This document shows positions 26,919-35,671 of a DNA stretch of 61,839 nt, piece by piece. Both the position numbers and the translations under genes were made by a program. Where the stretch lies: assembly GCA_017962565.1 (NCBI GenBank), contig JAGCVC010000021.1, positions 1 through 61,839 on the forward strand. The letters are read 5' to 3'. How positions within the stretch are numbered: the first letter of the stretch is position 1; every line of letters starts with the position of its first letter. The DNA comes from Alphaproteobacteria bacterium (GTDB taxonomy: Bacteria; Pseudomonadota; Alphaproteobacteria; CAAHEQ01; UBA3637). The notes beneath the pieces are model-generated. The model was not told the DNA's origin, searched no databases, and saw nothing but the letters and a program-made list of their open reading frames with translations.

Positions 26919-27487
26919 AAAAATATACTCCTGATTAAATATTGAACATAGCGTACAATGAATTTATTGTACTCAACAAAAAGCAACCATCCGCTGCGCG
27001 TACGCGCCCAATGATATGAATCTTGAATAAAAACAGGTACCGGATAAATATTCATGTCTGGCATCATTCCTTTTAATTCAAGCAGGCTTCGCGGCATATG
27101 ATAAAACGAAGTTACCAACAAAAAAGAGTGAATATTGTTTTTCGTTGCCCATTCTTTTGTTTCGACAGCATTTTCAAAGGTGTTTTCGGCTTTGTATCCT
27201 AACTCAATATTGCTAATTAAATTTTCATCTATATTTTGAAATAAACTTCCCATAGATACGCGCGAATTTACACCGGATATAAATAACCGAGATGCTTTTT
27301 TGTTGTCAAGCAAACTTAATGCGGTAGACAATCTGTCTGCTCCACCGGTTAAAACAACAATTGCATCTGCGGAAGGAACAGCACTGAATTTTAGCATATA
27401 AGCATAGAATCCGAAGGTTAAAAATCCTAAAAACCAAGCGATTAAGAGAATTAAAAAAGAATACCAAAAAACTGGTTTTACAGACAT
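26915..27487 (-). CDS. DUF218 (YdcF/SanA-like) membrane protein
   Basis: 190 residues. One N-terminal membrane helix (about 9-33) anchors a DUF218 domain: AIVVLTGGADRLSTALSLL, then RLFISGVN, then AENTFENAVETKEWA and LLVTSFYHMPRS. Related proteins (ElyC, SanA, YdcF) act in envelope polymer metabolism; the reaction is unknown. Position directly after ftsX (no gap) and overlapping plsC is the typical alphaproteobacterial order and supports an envelope role. Confidence 0.85.
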   Translation of the reverse strand: MSVKPVFWYSFLILLIAWFLGFLTFGFYAYMLKFSAVPSADAIVVLTGGADRLSTALSLLDNKKASRLFISGVNSRVSMGSLFQNIDENLISNIELGYKAENTFENAVETKEWATKNNIHSFLLVTSFYHMPRSLLELKGMMPDMNIYPVPVFIQDSYHWARTRSGWLLFVEYNKFIVRYVQYLIRSIFL

Positions 27488-28378
27488 TTAAAAAGTCCTC
27501 AATTTTCGAATACCGGTTATCAATGCCGTTATAAATGACAAAGCAGCCACAATCAAAGGTAATGCAATTATAACACTCCATTGTTTTGTTGAAAGAGCTC
27601 CTTGTAAAAACAAAGAATCGGGCGTTGATCCGACCAATGTGATAACAACCCCTACAATCGGCAAAGATAGAATCAATCCGATTGCGGCTCCACATAAACC
27701 CCTTGTAAAACTGTTAGAGGCAACACCAAAGGCAATGGACCAATCTTTTGCCCCCATCAACTGTAACAACTCTAATGTATTTTCTTGAACCAACAGACTG
27801 GAACGGGTTGTATAAATAACGGTAAAAGCCGTTGTTAAAGCAAGCAATAAAATAATAATAAAAATTGTTTTTTGAATACCGCTTGAAAGGTCAATTAAAT
27901 GCGATAACCAAATACGGTGCGAATCAACTTGTGCATACGGCGCTAAAGCATTTACATCTGTTTTAAAACTATCCAAAGAAAAAGATGCATTTTTCTTTAA
28001 AGTAACGTCAATCAGTTTCGGAATAGGTAATTCATTTAAAACCTTCAGATTTTCAAGCCATGGTGACATCAATTTTTCCATCTCGTCATCATTCAAAATA
28101 TGAACAGATTCAACAAAAGACTGATTTTTTAAAAATTCTTGAAGAACATCTAATTCTTTTAATGCTTCGTCTTGTCTGTTTAATCCGTTTAAATCATAAG
28201 TCGGTTGTTGAATAGTCAACGATCCGGAAACAACATTATTCCAATGAGAAATAATATTGTTCAAACTCATTGAAGCAAACAATGTTAAAGCAGCAACAAA
28301 TGTCATCAACATTGTAATCCATGTCAAAAAGAACGGAGAAGCTTGTTTTAACGGTAATTTTCTTTTTATTTTAAACAT
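27488..28378 (-). CDS. ftsX: cell-division protein FtsX
   Basis: Permease-like partner of FtsE at the divisome, which activates peptidoglycan hydrolases through its periplasmic loop. 296 residues: a cytoplasmic N-terminus, membrane helix about 20-43, a periplasmic domain of about 120 residues, then three helices in the C-terminal half with the conserved TTRSSLLVQENTLELLQLMGA stretch split by a loop. It overlaps ftsE by 8 bases. Confidence 0.9.
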   Translation of the reverse strand: MFKIKRKLPLKQASPFFLTWITMLMTFVAALTLFASMSLNNIISHWNNVVSGSLTIQQPTYDLNGLNRQDEALKELDVLQEFLKNQSFVESVHILNDDEMEKLMSPWLENLKVLNELPIPKLIDVTLKKNASFSLDSFKTDVNALAPYAQVDSHRIWLSHLIDLSSGIQKTIFIIILLLALTTAFTVIYTTRSSLLVQENTLELLQLMGAKDWSIAFGVASNSFTRGLCGAAIGLILSLPIVGVVITLVGSTPDSLFLQGALSTKQWSVIIALPLIVAALSFITALITGIRKLRTF

Positions 28379-29087
28379 TTTCTTCCTCTATTGTCATCAT
28401 TGGTTGAATGATTTCCAAAGTTCCCTGACTTAAATGTAATTGGGGCTTATTAAATTGCCGCACTAAAGATTGATTGTGCGTTGCAATTACCAATGTTGTT
28501 CCCAATCTGTTTAATTCCAAAAATAAATGTAAAATACGTGCAGCCATTGCATCATCAACATTACCTGTCGGTTCATCAGCCAACAACAAATCCGGTTTGT
28601 TAATTACGGCACGAGCAATAGCAATACGTTGTTTTTCACCGCCCGATAATGCTTGCGGATATTCATTCATGCAATTTTCTAATCCGACCCAAGATAATAA
28701 TTCTCCAACCCGGCGTTTAATTTCTTTTTCACCCATCCCAATAATGCGTAAGGGTAATGCAACATTATCAAAAGTATTTAAGGTATCAAGCAGTCTGAAA
28801 TCTTGAAAGACAACACCGATTCGCCTGCGGAAATCGGGCAATTTTGATGCAGAAACCTGACTTAAGTCCTTCCCGAATATTTGCAATCTGCCGGATGTCG
28901 GATGAACGGCTAAATACATCAATTTTAAAAGGGATGTTTTACCGGCTCCGCTGGCTCCCGTAACAAAGTGAAAAGAACCTTTTTCCAATGAAAATTGAAT
29001 GTTTTTCAATACAGAATGTCCATTGTCGTATTTTAAAAAAACACGATGAAAATCAACAACAGGTAACGAGTCAAATAATGGTTGCAT
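28371..29087 (-). CDS. ftsE: cell-division ATP-binding protein FtsE
   Basis: ABC ATPase of the FtsEX complex. About 238 residues with Walker A TGASGAGKTSLL, Q-loop RRRIGVVFQDFRLL, signature ALSGGEKQRIAIARA, Walker B LLLADEPTGNVD and switch His VIATHNQSL. A GTG at 29102 is in frame, but AAGGA with 5-nt spacing supports the ATG at 29087. First gene of the minus-strand operon; its promoter faces that of the zinc-ribbon gene. Confidence 0.92.
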   Translation of the reverse strand: MQPLFDSLPVVDFHRVFLKYDNGHSVLKNIQFSLEKGSFHFVTGASGAGKTSLLKLMYLAVHPTSGRLQIFGKDLSQVSASKLPDFRRRIGVVFQDFRLLDTLNTFDNVALPLRIIGMGEKEIKRRVGELLSWVGLENCMNEYPQALSGGEKQRIAIARAVINKPDLLLADEPTGNVDDAMAARILHLFLELNRLGTTLVIATHNQSLVRQFNKPQLHLSQGTLEIIQPMMTIEEENV

Positions 29088-29095
29088 TTTAATCC

Positions 29096-29124
29096 TTGTC
29101 ACAAAAGAATTTATCGACTATAAT
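29096..29124 (+). promoter_or_regulatory. sigma70 promoter of the zinc-ribbon/miaB/ybeY operon
   Basis: TTGTCA (29096-29101), 17-nt spacer, TATAAT (29119-29124). It overlaps the ftsE ribosome site, so the two divergent units share control DNA. Confidence 0.72.
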
Positions 29125-29128
29125 CGCT

Positions 29129-29157
29129 ATATTAACGGATTTTGAATAAAAGGGCAA
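29129..29157 (-). promoter_or_regulatory. promoter of ftsE-ftsX-DUF218-plsC
   Basis: Minus strand TTGCCC (29157-29152), 17-nt spacer, TAATAT (29134-29129). It faces the plus-strand promoter at 29096-29124, and the two transcripts would overlap at their 5' ends. Confidence 0.6.
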
Positions 29158-29164
29158 GACCAAG

Positions 29165-30040
29165 ATGCTAATTAAATGTGAAAATTGTTCTGTTGTCTAT
29201 GAAGTGCCAGATGAGCGCTTGGCTTCAGAGCAACCTCGTTTTCTTAAATGTTCTGCGTGTGGAAGTGTTTTTGCCGTTCCTACAGCCGTTCCTACAAAAG
29301 AAGAAAAGGTCCCCGAGAAAGAAAAAATGCCCTCTGTCGAAGAAGAAATTTTGCCTGAGAAAAGTTTGTCCTCTGATAATGTGTCTTCTATTCCACCGGT
29401 AGAACAAACGGATTCTATTCCGATGGCGTTGTCCGATATATTCAGTCCACAGGAAGATTTAAACGAATCGACAGAAATAACGGATATAGAAGAAAATAAA
29501 CAACCCAAACAACCGGAGAAAGAAAAAGAAGTAAACTTGTTTGAACCATTGGATGATACGGAAGAATTTTCTCCTGTTGCATCCGATTTTTCACAAAACA
29601 AACACTTCGGATCATTTTTAATTTCTCTTATAATTGCTTTTATTGCCGCTCTTTTGCTATTTTATGTGGGACGATATTTTTTCATTCGAAAAATCCCTTC
29701 TACTGAAAAAGTATATCAATCGATTGGCTTAAAAACAGACGTTTTGGGCGAAGGTTTAGCTTTCCAAGAAACTTTGTTTGACATTCAAAAAAATAATAAG
29801 AATTATGAACTTATTATAAAAAGTCAAATTGTAAATACAACCGATGAAACAAAACAAATTCCGAACGTTGTCGTTCGTTTGTTAGATGAAAAAGATAATG
29901 TTCTTCAATCCGGGCATATTAATTTACCAAATACATCTGTGAAAGCAGGTCAAACACAACCGATAGAAACACATTTAAAAGAATTGGCTGCAGGCGCAAA
30001 ACGTGTAGAAATAACTTTTGAAAGGAAAGCCAATTGGTAA
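29165..30040 (+). CDS. zinc-ribbon (MJ0042) membrane protein with DUF3426-like C-domain
   Basis: 291 residues. N-terminal zinc ribbon with two CxxC pairs (IKCENCSVVY; LKCSACGSVF), the MJ0042 type that often begins with MxxxCPxC. A long acidic Pro/Glu linker (about 40-145) leads to a membrane helix (about 150-172, FLISLIIAFIAALLLFYVG) and a C-terminal domain (about 200-291: YELIIKSQIVNTTDETKQIPNV...VRLLDEKDNV), which fits DUF3426. In alphaproteobacteria this gene is commonly near ftsE/ftsX; here it is divergent. Function unknown. Confidence 0.82.
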   Translation: MLIKCENCSVVYEVPDERLASEQPRFLKCSACGSVFAVPTAVPTKEEKVPEKEKMPSVEEEILPEKSLSSDNVSSIPPVEQTDSIPMALSDIFSPQEDLNESTEITDIEENKQPKQPEKEKEVNLFEPLDDTEEFSPVASDFSQNKHFGSFLISLIIAFIAALLLFYVGRYFFIRKIPSTEKVYQSIGLKTDVLGEGLAFQETLFDIQKNNKNYELIIKSQIVNTTDETKQIPNVVVRLLDEKDNVLQSGHINLPNTSVKAGQTQPIETHLKELAAGAKRVEITFERKANW

Positions 30041-30747
30041 AAAAAATATTCATTTTACTGTGTTGTTTTTACAGTTGCATGGTTTATGCAAAATGTCCGT
30101 TGGCAGAAGCTTATTTAAAAACAAACAGAAAAGATAAAGTCTTTGAACAATATGAGGTTTGCGCGGAAGTATTAAATGACGCAGAATCACAATTACACGT
30201 TGGCTTGACTTATTTGGACGGTACCGATTTTGAACAACAAAGTTTACGTTCTGCTTTTAAATTTTTTCGTATGGGGGCAGAAAACGGATATGCTCCTGCT
30301 CAAAGGGAATTGGCAAAATTAATAGATGCACTTGAAGATATGGGGCAGGTCGGCAAAGAAGCTTTAGTGGATTTTGAAGAGCAATGGCGGGGAAAAAATA
30401 ATTCAGACAGAGAGCCTTTGTCCGCACTGGCTTGGATGATTTTAGCCGCCGAAAAAGCGGAAAATAAGTGGTTTTATAATGCCCCGGCTATTACTGATGC
30501 ACAAGCCGTAAATTTATTGAAAAAATTTAAAAGTAAAGGAAATGTTGAACAGGCGGAAAAACAAGCAATAGCTTTTAAGCAAGAAAAGTTGATGCAATTG
30601 GCTCAAAAATTGCTTTCCGATTCGGCATACAGAGATTTTGAATCTATTATTTATCCGGAAAGACAAAAAGGAAAAGTTCATGCACGTATGACAAAGGCAC
30701 AAGCAATTGAAAATTTAAAACAGTATAAAATGAGTATCCAAAAATGA
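30034..30747 (+). CDS. exported Sel1-like repeat protein
   Basis: 237 residues. A TTG start overlapping the previous stop is supported by AAAGGA 8 nt upstream and gives a good signal peptide (VKKIFILLCCFYSCMVYA). The mature part has Sel1/TPR-like repeats (AESQLHVGLTYLDG...SAFKFFRMGAENGYAPAQREL), then a helical C-terminal half. Such proteins usually mediate protein contacts in the envelope. It overlaps miaB by 4 bases. Confidence 0.75.
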   Translation: MVKKIFILLCCFYSCMVYAKCPLAEAYLKTNRKDKVFEQYEVCAEVLNDAESQLHVGLTYLDGTDFEQQSLRSAFKFFRMGAENGYAPAQRELAKLIDALEDMGQVGKEALVDFEEQWRGKNNSDREPLSALAWMILAAEKAENKWFYNAPAITDAQAVNLLKKFKSKGNVEQAEKQAIAFKQEKLMQLAQKLLSDSAYRDFESIIYPERQKGKVHARMTKAQAIENLKQYKMSIQK

Positions 30748-32078
30748 AAAAAATTTATTTAAACACTATGGGTTGTCAAATGAATGTATATGACAGCCGC
30801 CGTATATTAGACGCTTTGGAAAAATTAGGTTATGTTGAAACTTTGAATCCGGAAGAAGCAGATTTTTTGATGATTAACACGTGTTATATTCGTGAAAAAG
30901 CATCCGATAAAGTTTTTTCTATGTTGGGCAAGTTTGCTAAGATTAAAGCTGATCGTAAAAAACAAGGTTTGCCGACATATATCGGTTTGGCCGGTTGTGT
31001 TGTTCAAGCGTTGGGTGATGAAGTTTTTCATAAAGCACCCTTTTTGGATTTGGCTGTTGGTCCTCAATCGTATCACAAATTACCCGAATTATTGACGCGT
31101 TTGGACAGAGGTGCCGGTCGAACTGTCGAAGCCAACTTTACCAGTGATGAAAAATTTGATTTGTTGCCAAAAGCCAATGCACGTGCTTATTCGGCTTTTT
31201 TGGCAATACAGGAAGGTTGCGATAATTTTTGTACTTATTGTGTTGTTCCTTATACACGCGGTTGCGAATATTCCAGAAGCGCTGATGAAATCATTAAAGA
31301 AGCAAAATCTTTGGTCGATACGGGTGCTGTTGAAATTATGTTGCTTGGACAAAATGTGGATTGTTGGCACGGCAAGGGTTTAAACGGACAAAAAGAATGG
31401 GGTTTGGCGCGTTTAATTGAAGAATTGGCTAAAATAGATAATTTGAAGAGAATTCGTTATACAACTTCATATCCGGTTGATATTACTGATGAAATGATTA
31501 AAGCACACCGCGATATTGAAAAATTGATGCCCTATATTCATTTACCGATTCAATCGGGATCGGATGCTGTTTTAAAAGCCATGAATCGCCGTTATACGGT
31601 CAAGCAATATTTAGAAGTCATTGATAAATTACGTGCTGTTCGGCCGGATATAGCAATTTCTTCTGATTTTATTGTCGGATTTCCGGGCGAAACAGATGCT
31701 GATTTTGAACAAACAATGGACGTTGTCAGACGCGTTGATTATGCGCAAAGTTATTCTTTTAAATATTCGGCAAGACCGGGAACACCTGCCAGTTTGATGA
31801 AAAATCAAATTCCGGAAAAAATTAAGGCCGATCGTCTAACAACGTTGCAGGCATTACTTTTAGAACGTCAAAAAGCATTTAATATGAAATTCATCGGAAA
31901 AACGTTACCTGTTTTGTTAACGGAAAAAGGACGTGCAAAAGGACAATTAAACGGCTACAGTCCTTACCTACAAAATGTCCATGCGACTTTATCGGACGAT
32001 TACTTGGGAAAAATTGTTGATTTGAAAATTACATCGGCAACAGCAAGCAGCTTGTCAGGAACAATAAATGTGCTATAA
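30744..32078 (+). CDS. miaB: tRNA-2-methylthio-N6-dimethylallyladenosine synthase MiaB
   Basis: Radical-SAM methylthiotransferase modifying A37 of tRNAs that read UNN codons. 444 residues: the N-terminal cluster domain with Cys in NTMGCQMN, MINTCYIRE and LAGCVVQ; the radical-SAM motif CDNFCTYCVVPYTRG; GQNVDCW and the C-terminal TRAM domain (about 375-440). The MGCQMNVYDS start is MiaB rather than RimO or MtaB. The order miaB-phoH-ybeY-corC is standard. Confidence 0.96.
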   Translation: MKKIYLNTMGCQMNVYDSRRILDALEKLGYVETLNPEEADFLMINTCYIREKASDKVFSMLGKFAKIKADRKKQGLPTYIGLAGCVVQALGDEVFHKAPFLDLAVGPQSYHKLPELLTRLDRGAGRTVEANFTSDEKFDLLPKANARAYSAFLAIQEGCDNFCTYCVVPYTRGCEYSRSADEIIKEAKSLVDTGAVEIMLLGQNVDCWHGKGLNGQKEWGLARLIEELAKIDNLKRIRYTTSYPVDITDEMIKAHRDIEKLMPYIHLPIQSGSDAVLKAMNRRYTVKQYLEVIDKLRAVRPDIAISSDFIVGFPGETDADFEQTMDVVRRVDYAQSYSFKYSARPGTPASLMKNQIPEKIKADRLTTLQALLLERQKAFNMKFIGKTLPVLLTEKGRAKGQLNGYSPYLQNVHATLSDDYLGKIVDLKITSATASSLSGTINVL

Positions 32079-32101
32079 TAGCTATCACGAAAGGAAAAAA
32101 T

Positions 32102-33058
32102 ATGCAGATAACAAAAGAATTTGATAATAAAAACGCTTTATTGGGATTAATTGGTCCGCAAAATGTTCATTTAAAACACATTGAATCCGAAATGGGTGTG
32201 GCTTTAAAAATGCGTGGTAATCAAATCACAATTGAAGGTTCTTCTCGTGATGTGCCTTTAACCGGAGAGTTGTTGGATACTCTATATCAACGTGCAATAA
32301 AAACCGGTGATATTACAAACGAAGATATCGAACGTGCTGTTTTAAAAGCACATGGTGGCATGGATGAAGCAACCCATGATAATGATGATTTAACGTTAAG
32401 AACTCGTCGCCGGCATATCAATCCGCGCACACAAAATCAAGCGGCTTTTGTTGAAGCAATGAACAAATATGAAATGGTTTTCGGACTTGGCCCGGCCGGT
32501 ACTGGTAAAACTTTTTTGGCGGTTGCTAAGGCGGTTTCTATGATGTTGGAAGGCAAATGCGAAAAAATTATTTTGACGCGTCCTGCCGTCGAAGCTGGTG
32601 AAAATTTAGGCTTTTTACCGGGTGATTTAAAGGAAAAAATCGATCCGTATTTGCGTCCTTTATATGATGCTTTGTATGACATGTTGCCGGCTGATGAAGT
32701 AGAAAAGAAATTAGAACGGCAAGAAATTGAAGTTGCTCCGCTTGCTTATATGCGCGGCCGTACTTTAACACATGCTGTCGTTATTTTGGATGAAGCACAA
32801 AACACAACGCCGATGCAAATGAAGATGTTCTTGACGCGTTTGGGTGAAGGTTCAAGAATGGTTATTAATGGGGACTTATCTCAAACCGATTTGCCTCGTG
32901 GTGTTCAATCCGGATTGTCTGATGCTGTCAATGTTTTAAAAGATATTGATGACATCAAAATTGTTGAATTTAGCGAAAAAGATGTTGTTCGTCACGGTTT
33001 GGTTTCCAAAATCGTCAAAGCTTATGATACAAGGAGTAAGCAACAAAACAATGTCTGA
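32102..33058 (+). CDS. ybeZ: PhoH-like ATPase
   Basis: 318-residue PhoH/YbeZ P-loop protein that partners YbeY in RNA metabolism. A KH-like N-terminal region is followed by the PhoH core: Walker A GLGPAGTGKTFLAVAKAV, ILTRPAVEAGENLGFLPGDL, Walker B VILDEAQNTTPMQMKMFLTR and GDLSQTDLPRGVQSGL. It runs 8 bases into ybeY. Confidence 0.94.
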   Translation: MQITKEFDNKNALLGLIGPQNVHLKHIESEMGVALKMRGNQITIEGSSRDVPLTGELLDTLYQRAIKTGDITNEDIERAVLKAHGGMDEATHDNDDLTLRTRRRHINPRTQNQAAFVEAMNKYEMVFGLGPAGTGKTFLAVAKAVSMMLEGKCEKIILTRPAVEAGENLGFLPGDLKEKIDPYLRPLYDALYDMLPADEVEKKLERQEIEVAPLAYMRGRTLTHAVVILDEAQNTTPMQMKMFLTRLGEGSRMVINGDLSQTDLPRGVQSGLSDAVNVLKDIDDIKIVEFSEKDVVRHGLVSKIVKAYDTRSKQQNNV

Positions 33059-33512
33059 TGGATTACAGATAACCGTAAAAGATAAAAAATGGAAAGATGT
33101 TTTACCTAAATATCGTTCTGTTTGTCGAAAAGCTGTGTCTGCTGTTTTGGATTTAACTTCATGTGAAGTCAGTATTGTTTTAGCAGATGATTTATTTGTT
33201 CACCAATTAAATTTAGAATACAGAAGCATAGATAAACCGACAAATGTATTATCTTTTCCTGTTCCGTTTGTTGATGTGCCGATGCGTCCTATGGGTGATA
33301 TAGTATTAGCATTGGAAACAGTTCAAAAAGAAGCAAAAGAACAGAAAAAAACTTTTGAAGAACATTTAACGCATTTATTAATTCACGGGGCATTACATTT
33401 ATCCGGATATGATCATATTTCGGATGAAGAAGCGCATGTTATGGAAAGTTTGGAAATTGAAAAAGTTACATCTTTGGGATTTGCAAATCCTTACGAAGGA
33501 GAAATCAGATGA
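33051..33512 (+). CDS. ybeY: rRNA maturation endoribonuclease YbeY
   Basis: 153 residues. Zinc-dependent RNase needed for 16S 3'-end maturation and ribosome quality control. The metal motif HGALHLSGYDH (HGxLHLxGYDH) and the earlier conserved NLEYRSIDKPTNVLSFP are intact. The start at 33051 overlaps phoH and has AAGGAG nearby; the longer frame from 32946 lies inside phoH and is rejected. Followed by corC with 4-base overlap. Confidence 0.95.
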   Translation: MSDGLQITVKDKKWKDVLPKYRSVCRKAVSAVLDLTSCEVSIVLADDLFVHQLNLEYRSIDKPTNVLSFPVPFVDVPMRPMGDIVLALETVQKEAKEQKKTFEEHLTHLLIHGALHLSGYDHISDEEAHVMESLEIEKVTSLGFANPYEGEIR

Positions 33513-34399
33513 GTTTATTGGATAAATTTAAAACATCACGCCGTTTAAAAGAAGCCGAAGATAAAGTTTTTGAAACGTTGGAAGAAATTATTGATGAACG
33601 TGAAGAACGTGGCGATAAACATTTGGTGGATGCACGTGAGTTACCGATGCTTAAAAATTTATTCAGATTGCGTGATATTCGCGTGCGTGATGTTATGACA
33701 CCCCGTGTAGACATGGATGCCGTTGATATTAAAATGAAACCATCTCAATTTTGCAAATATATTCAAAAAGAACAATTTTCACGTTATCCGGTTTATGACG
33801 GTTCTTTGGATAATATTGTCGGGGTTGTTCATGCAAAAGATGTTTTGTTTGCATTGATTAACAAGGAACGTTGCAGTATTAAAAAATTGATGAAGCCGGA
33901 TGTATTATTTGTATCACCGACTATGCGCGCTTTGGACTTATTAAAGGTTATGCAAAGTCGTCAAATTCAATTGGCCTTGATTGTCGATGAACATGGCGGT
34001 ACGGACGGGTTGATTTCCTTAGAAGATTTATTGGAAGTGATCGTTGGCGAAATTGACGATGAACATGACAATCCGGAAGAAGAAATGATTACACGCATCA
34101 ATGAAAATTCTTTGGATGTCAATGCTAAGGCAAAACTGGATGATTTGGAAAAAATGATAGGTCCGATTGTTGATGAAGAAGATCGTGAAAATCCGGATAT
34201 TGATACCGTGGGCGGTTGGGTTATTCATTTAGCTGGTCATATGCCGTCAAAAGGCGAAGTTATTCATCATGAAAAAACGGGAATTCGCTTTGTTATTCAA
34301 AGTAGCAATCCTTCACACATCGAACGGTTAAAAATTTTGGGTATTCCGTCAAAAGAAAAATTGCAAGAATTGGCAAATAAGCAAGAGGATGAATCATGA
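33509..34399 (+). CDS. corC: CorC/HlyC family CBS-domain protein
   Basis: 296 residues, cytoplasmic. Two CBS domains (about 65-185: VRDVMTPRVDMDAVD, FSRYPVYDGSLDNIVGVVHAKDV, and IQLALIVDEHGGTDGLISLEDLLE) and a C-terminal CorC_HlyC domain (VDTVGGWVIHLAGHMPSKGEVI). Related proteins bind nucleotides and take part in magnesium/cobalt homeostasis. Last conserved member of the miaB-phoH-ybeY-corC group. The lnt gene, which often follows, is absent. Confidence 0.92.
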   Translation: MSLLDKFKTSRRLKEAEDKVFETLEEIIDEREERGDKHLVDARELPMLKNLFRLRDIRVRDVMTPRVDMDAVDIKMKPSQFCKYIQKEQFSRYPVYDGSLDNIVGVVHAKDVLFALINKERCSIKKLMKPDVLFVSPTMRALDLLKVMQSRQIQLALIVDEHGGTDGLISLEDLLEVIVGEIDDEHDNPEEEMITRINENSLDVNAKAKLDDLEKMIGPIVDEEDRENPDIDTVGGWVIHLAGHMPSKGEVIHHEKTGIRFVIQSSNPSHIERLKILGIPSKEKLQELANKQEDES

Positions 34400-35121
34400 A
34401 AAAAATATTATTAGCGTTATTGTTTTGTTTTGTTTGTTTTGGTGCTTTTGCAAAAAATTATAGTTATGTTGATTCCAGAGCAGAAAAAGTTCCTGCTAAA
34501 TATGAAGAAAGTTTACCCAAATTAGTTCAATATTTAATAGAACCTTTTTCTGATAATGAAGAAAATAAAGCACGAGTATTGATGGCTTGGATTGTTTATC
34601 ATATTGACTATGATGAATATAAAATGGAAAGTATAACTAAAACTTCCTATAAGCGCCATCCTGATCGCGTTAATACAGGGGATATTTTTGAAACGCGTGT
34701 AGGGGTTTGTTCCGATATTGCCAATTTATATCAAAGAATGGCCGGTTTAGCCGGTTTAGATAGCGTTATTATTACGGGGTATGCCGGTAATGATGTTACC
34801 CGTAGAAATATGGAAAAAAATCGGCATGCATGGAACGCTGTTAAAATTGATGGAAAGTGGGAATTTGTTGATCCGACTTGGGCAATAAAAGGTCAAAGTG
34901 CCGTTGTTTTTCAAGATGTCAATTCTCGTGTACGACATGATCTTGAAATGAAAAAACGTGAACGTAATGCTTATAAAACAAACAAAACACGCAAGAACAG
35001 AAGATTTGATGAACGTTGGTTTATGACAGAACCAAGAGAAATGATAAAAACGCATTTTCCGGATGACGAAAAATGGCAATTGTTACCATCCCCAAAGCGC
35101 ATAGGAAGTTTTTTAAAATAA
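34396..35121 (+). CDS. exported transglutaminase-like protease/peptidase-fold protein
   Basis: 241 residues. Signal peptide (MKKILLALLFCFVCFGAFAK) then a transglutaminase-like core: catalytic Cys in ETRVGVCSDIANLYQRMAG, His in KNRHAWNAVKI and Asp in WEFVDPTWAI, the full triad with spacing typical of the family. The C-terminus is Lys/Arg-rich and ends with DERWFMTEPREMIKTHFPDD. Such bacterial proteins may cleave or cross-link peptides; substrate unknown. It overlaps corC by 4 bases and sits where lnt is found in many relatives. Confidence 0.85.
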   Translation: MKKILLALLFCFVCFGAFAKNYSYVDSRAEKVPAKYEESLPKLVQYLIEPFSDNEENKARVLMAWIVYHIDYDEYKMESITKTSYKRHPDRVNTGDIFETRVGVCSDIANLYQRMAGLAGLDSVIITGYAGNDVTRRNMEKNRHAWNAVKIDGKWEFVDPTWAIKGQSAVVFQDVNSRVRHDLEMKKRERNAYKTNKTRKNRRFDERWFMTEPREMIKTHFPDDEKWQLLPSPKRIGSFLK

Positions 35122-35122
35122 A

Positions 35123-35671
35123 TTAAATTTTTCTGCAAAACAACAGACGGTTACGTCCATAAATACGGTCATCCTGTAATTTAAAACCGGCGGGAAGTAT
35201 ATTTTCTTCTTTCTTTTCTATTTCAATAATAATCAAAGTTTTTTTATCAATCCAACCCTTATTGTTTAAAGCGACTAAAGCTTTTTCCCATAATTCTTCA
35301 CGATAAGGTGCATCCATAAAAATTATTTCCATGGGGCGTGTTGTAAAAGGGGGACAAGTTGCATCACACATCATAACATGGGCATTTTCAAAATCTTTAG
35401 TATTTGATTTTAAGCATGCTAATGCCGGTGGGTAATTTTCAATAAATAAAGCTTCTTTTGCCCCGCGTGATAAAGCTTCTAATCCGACAGCACCGGTACC
35501 CGCAAAGACATCCAAAAAAGTAATATTTTTCCAAAGTTTTTTTTCTTTTAATAACATTGCATTTAAAATATTAAACAACGATTCACGCGCCCTGTCTGAT
35601 GTCGGACGAGTTTTGTCGTCTGTTGGGGTATTTAAAATTTTACCGCGTTTAGTGCCTGCTACGATACGCAT
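35123..35671 (-). CDS. rsmD: 16S rRNA (guanine(966)-N2)-methyltransferase RsmD
   Basis: 182 residues. N-terminal MRIVAGTKRGKILNTP, TRPTSDRARESLFNIL, SAM motif FLDVFAGTGAVGLEALSRGA and the catalytic motif as DAPY (in IFMDAPYREELW) instead of the more common DPPY. It methylates G966 of 16S rRNA on the 30S subunit. It overlaps rluB by 13 bases and converges with the transglutaminase gene, with only one base between them. Confidence 0.92.
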   Translation of the reverse strand: MRIVAGTKRGKILNTPTDDKTRPTSDRARESLFNILNAMLLKEKKLWKNITFLDVFAGTGAVGLEALSRGAKEALFIENYPPALACLKSNTKDFENAHVMMCDATCPPFTTRPMEIIFMDAPYREELWEKALVALNNKGWIDKKTLIIIEIEKKEENILPAGFKLQDDRIYGRNRLLFCRKI

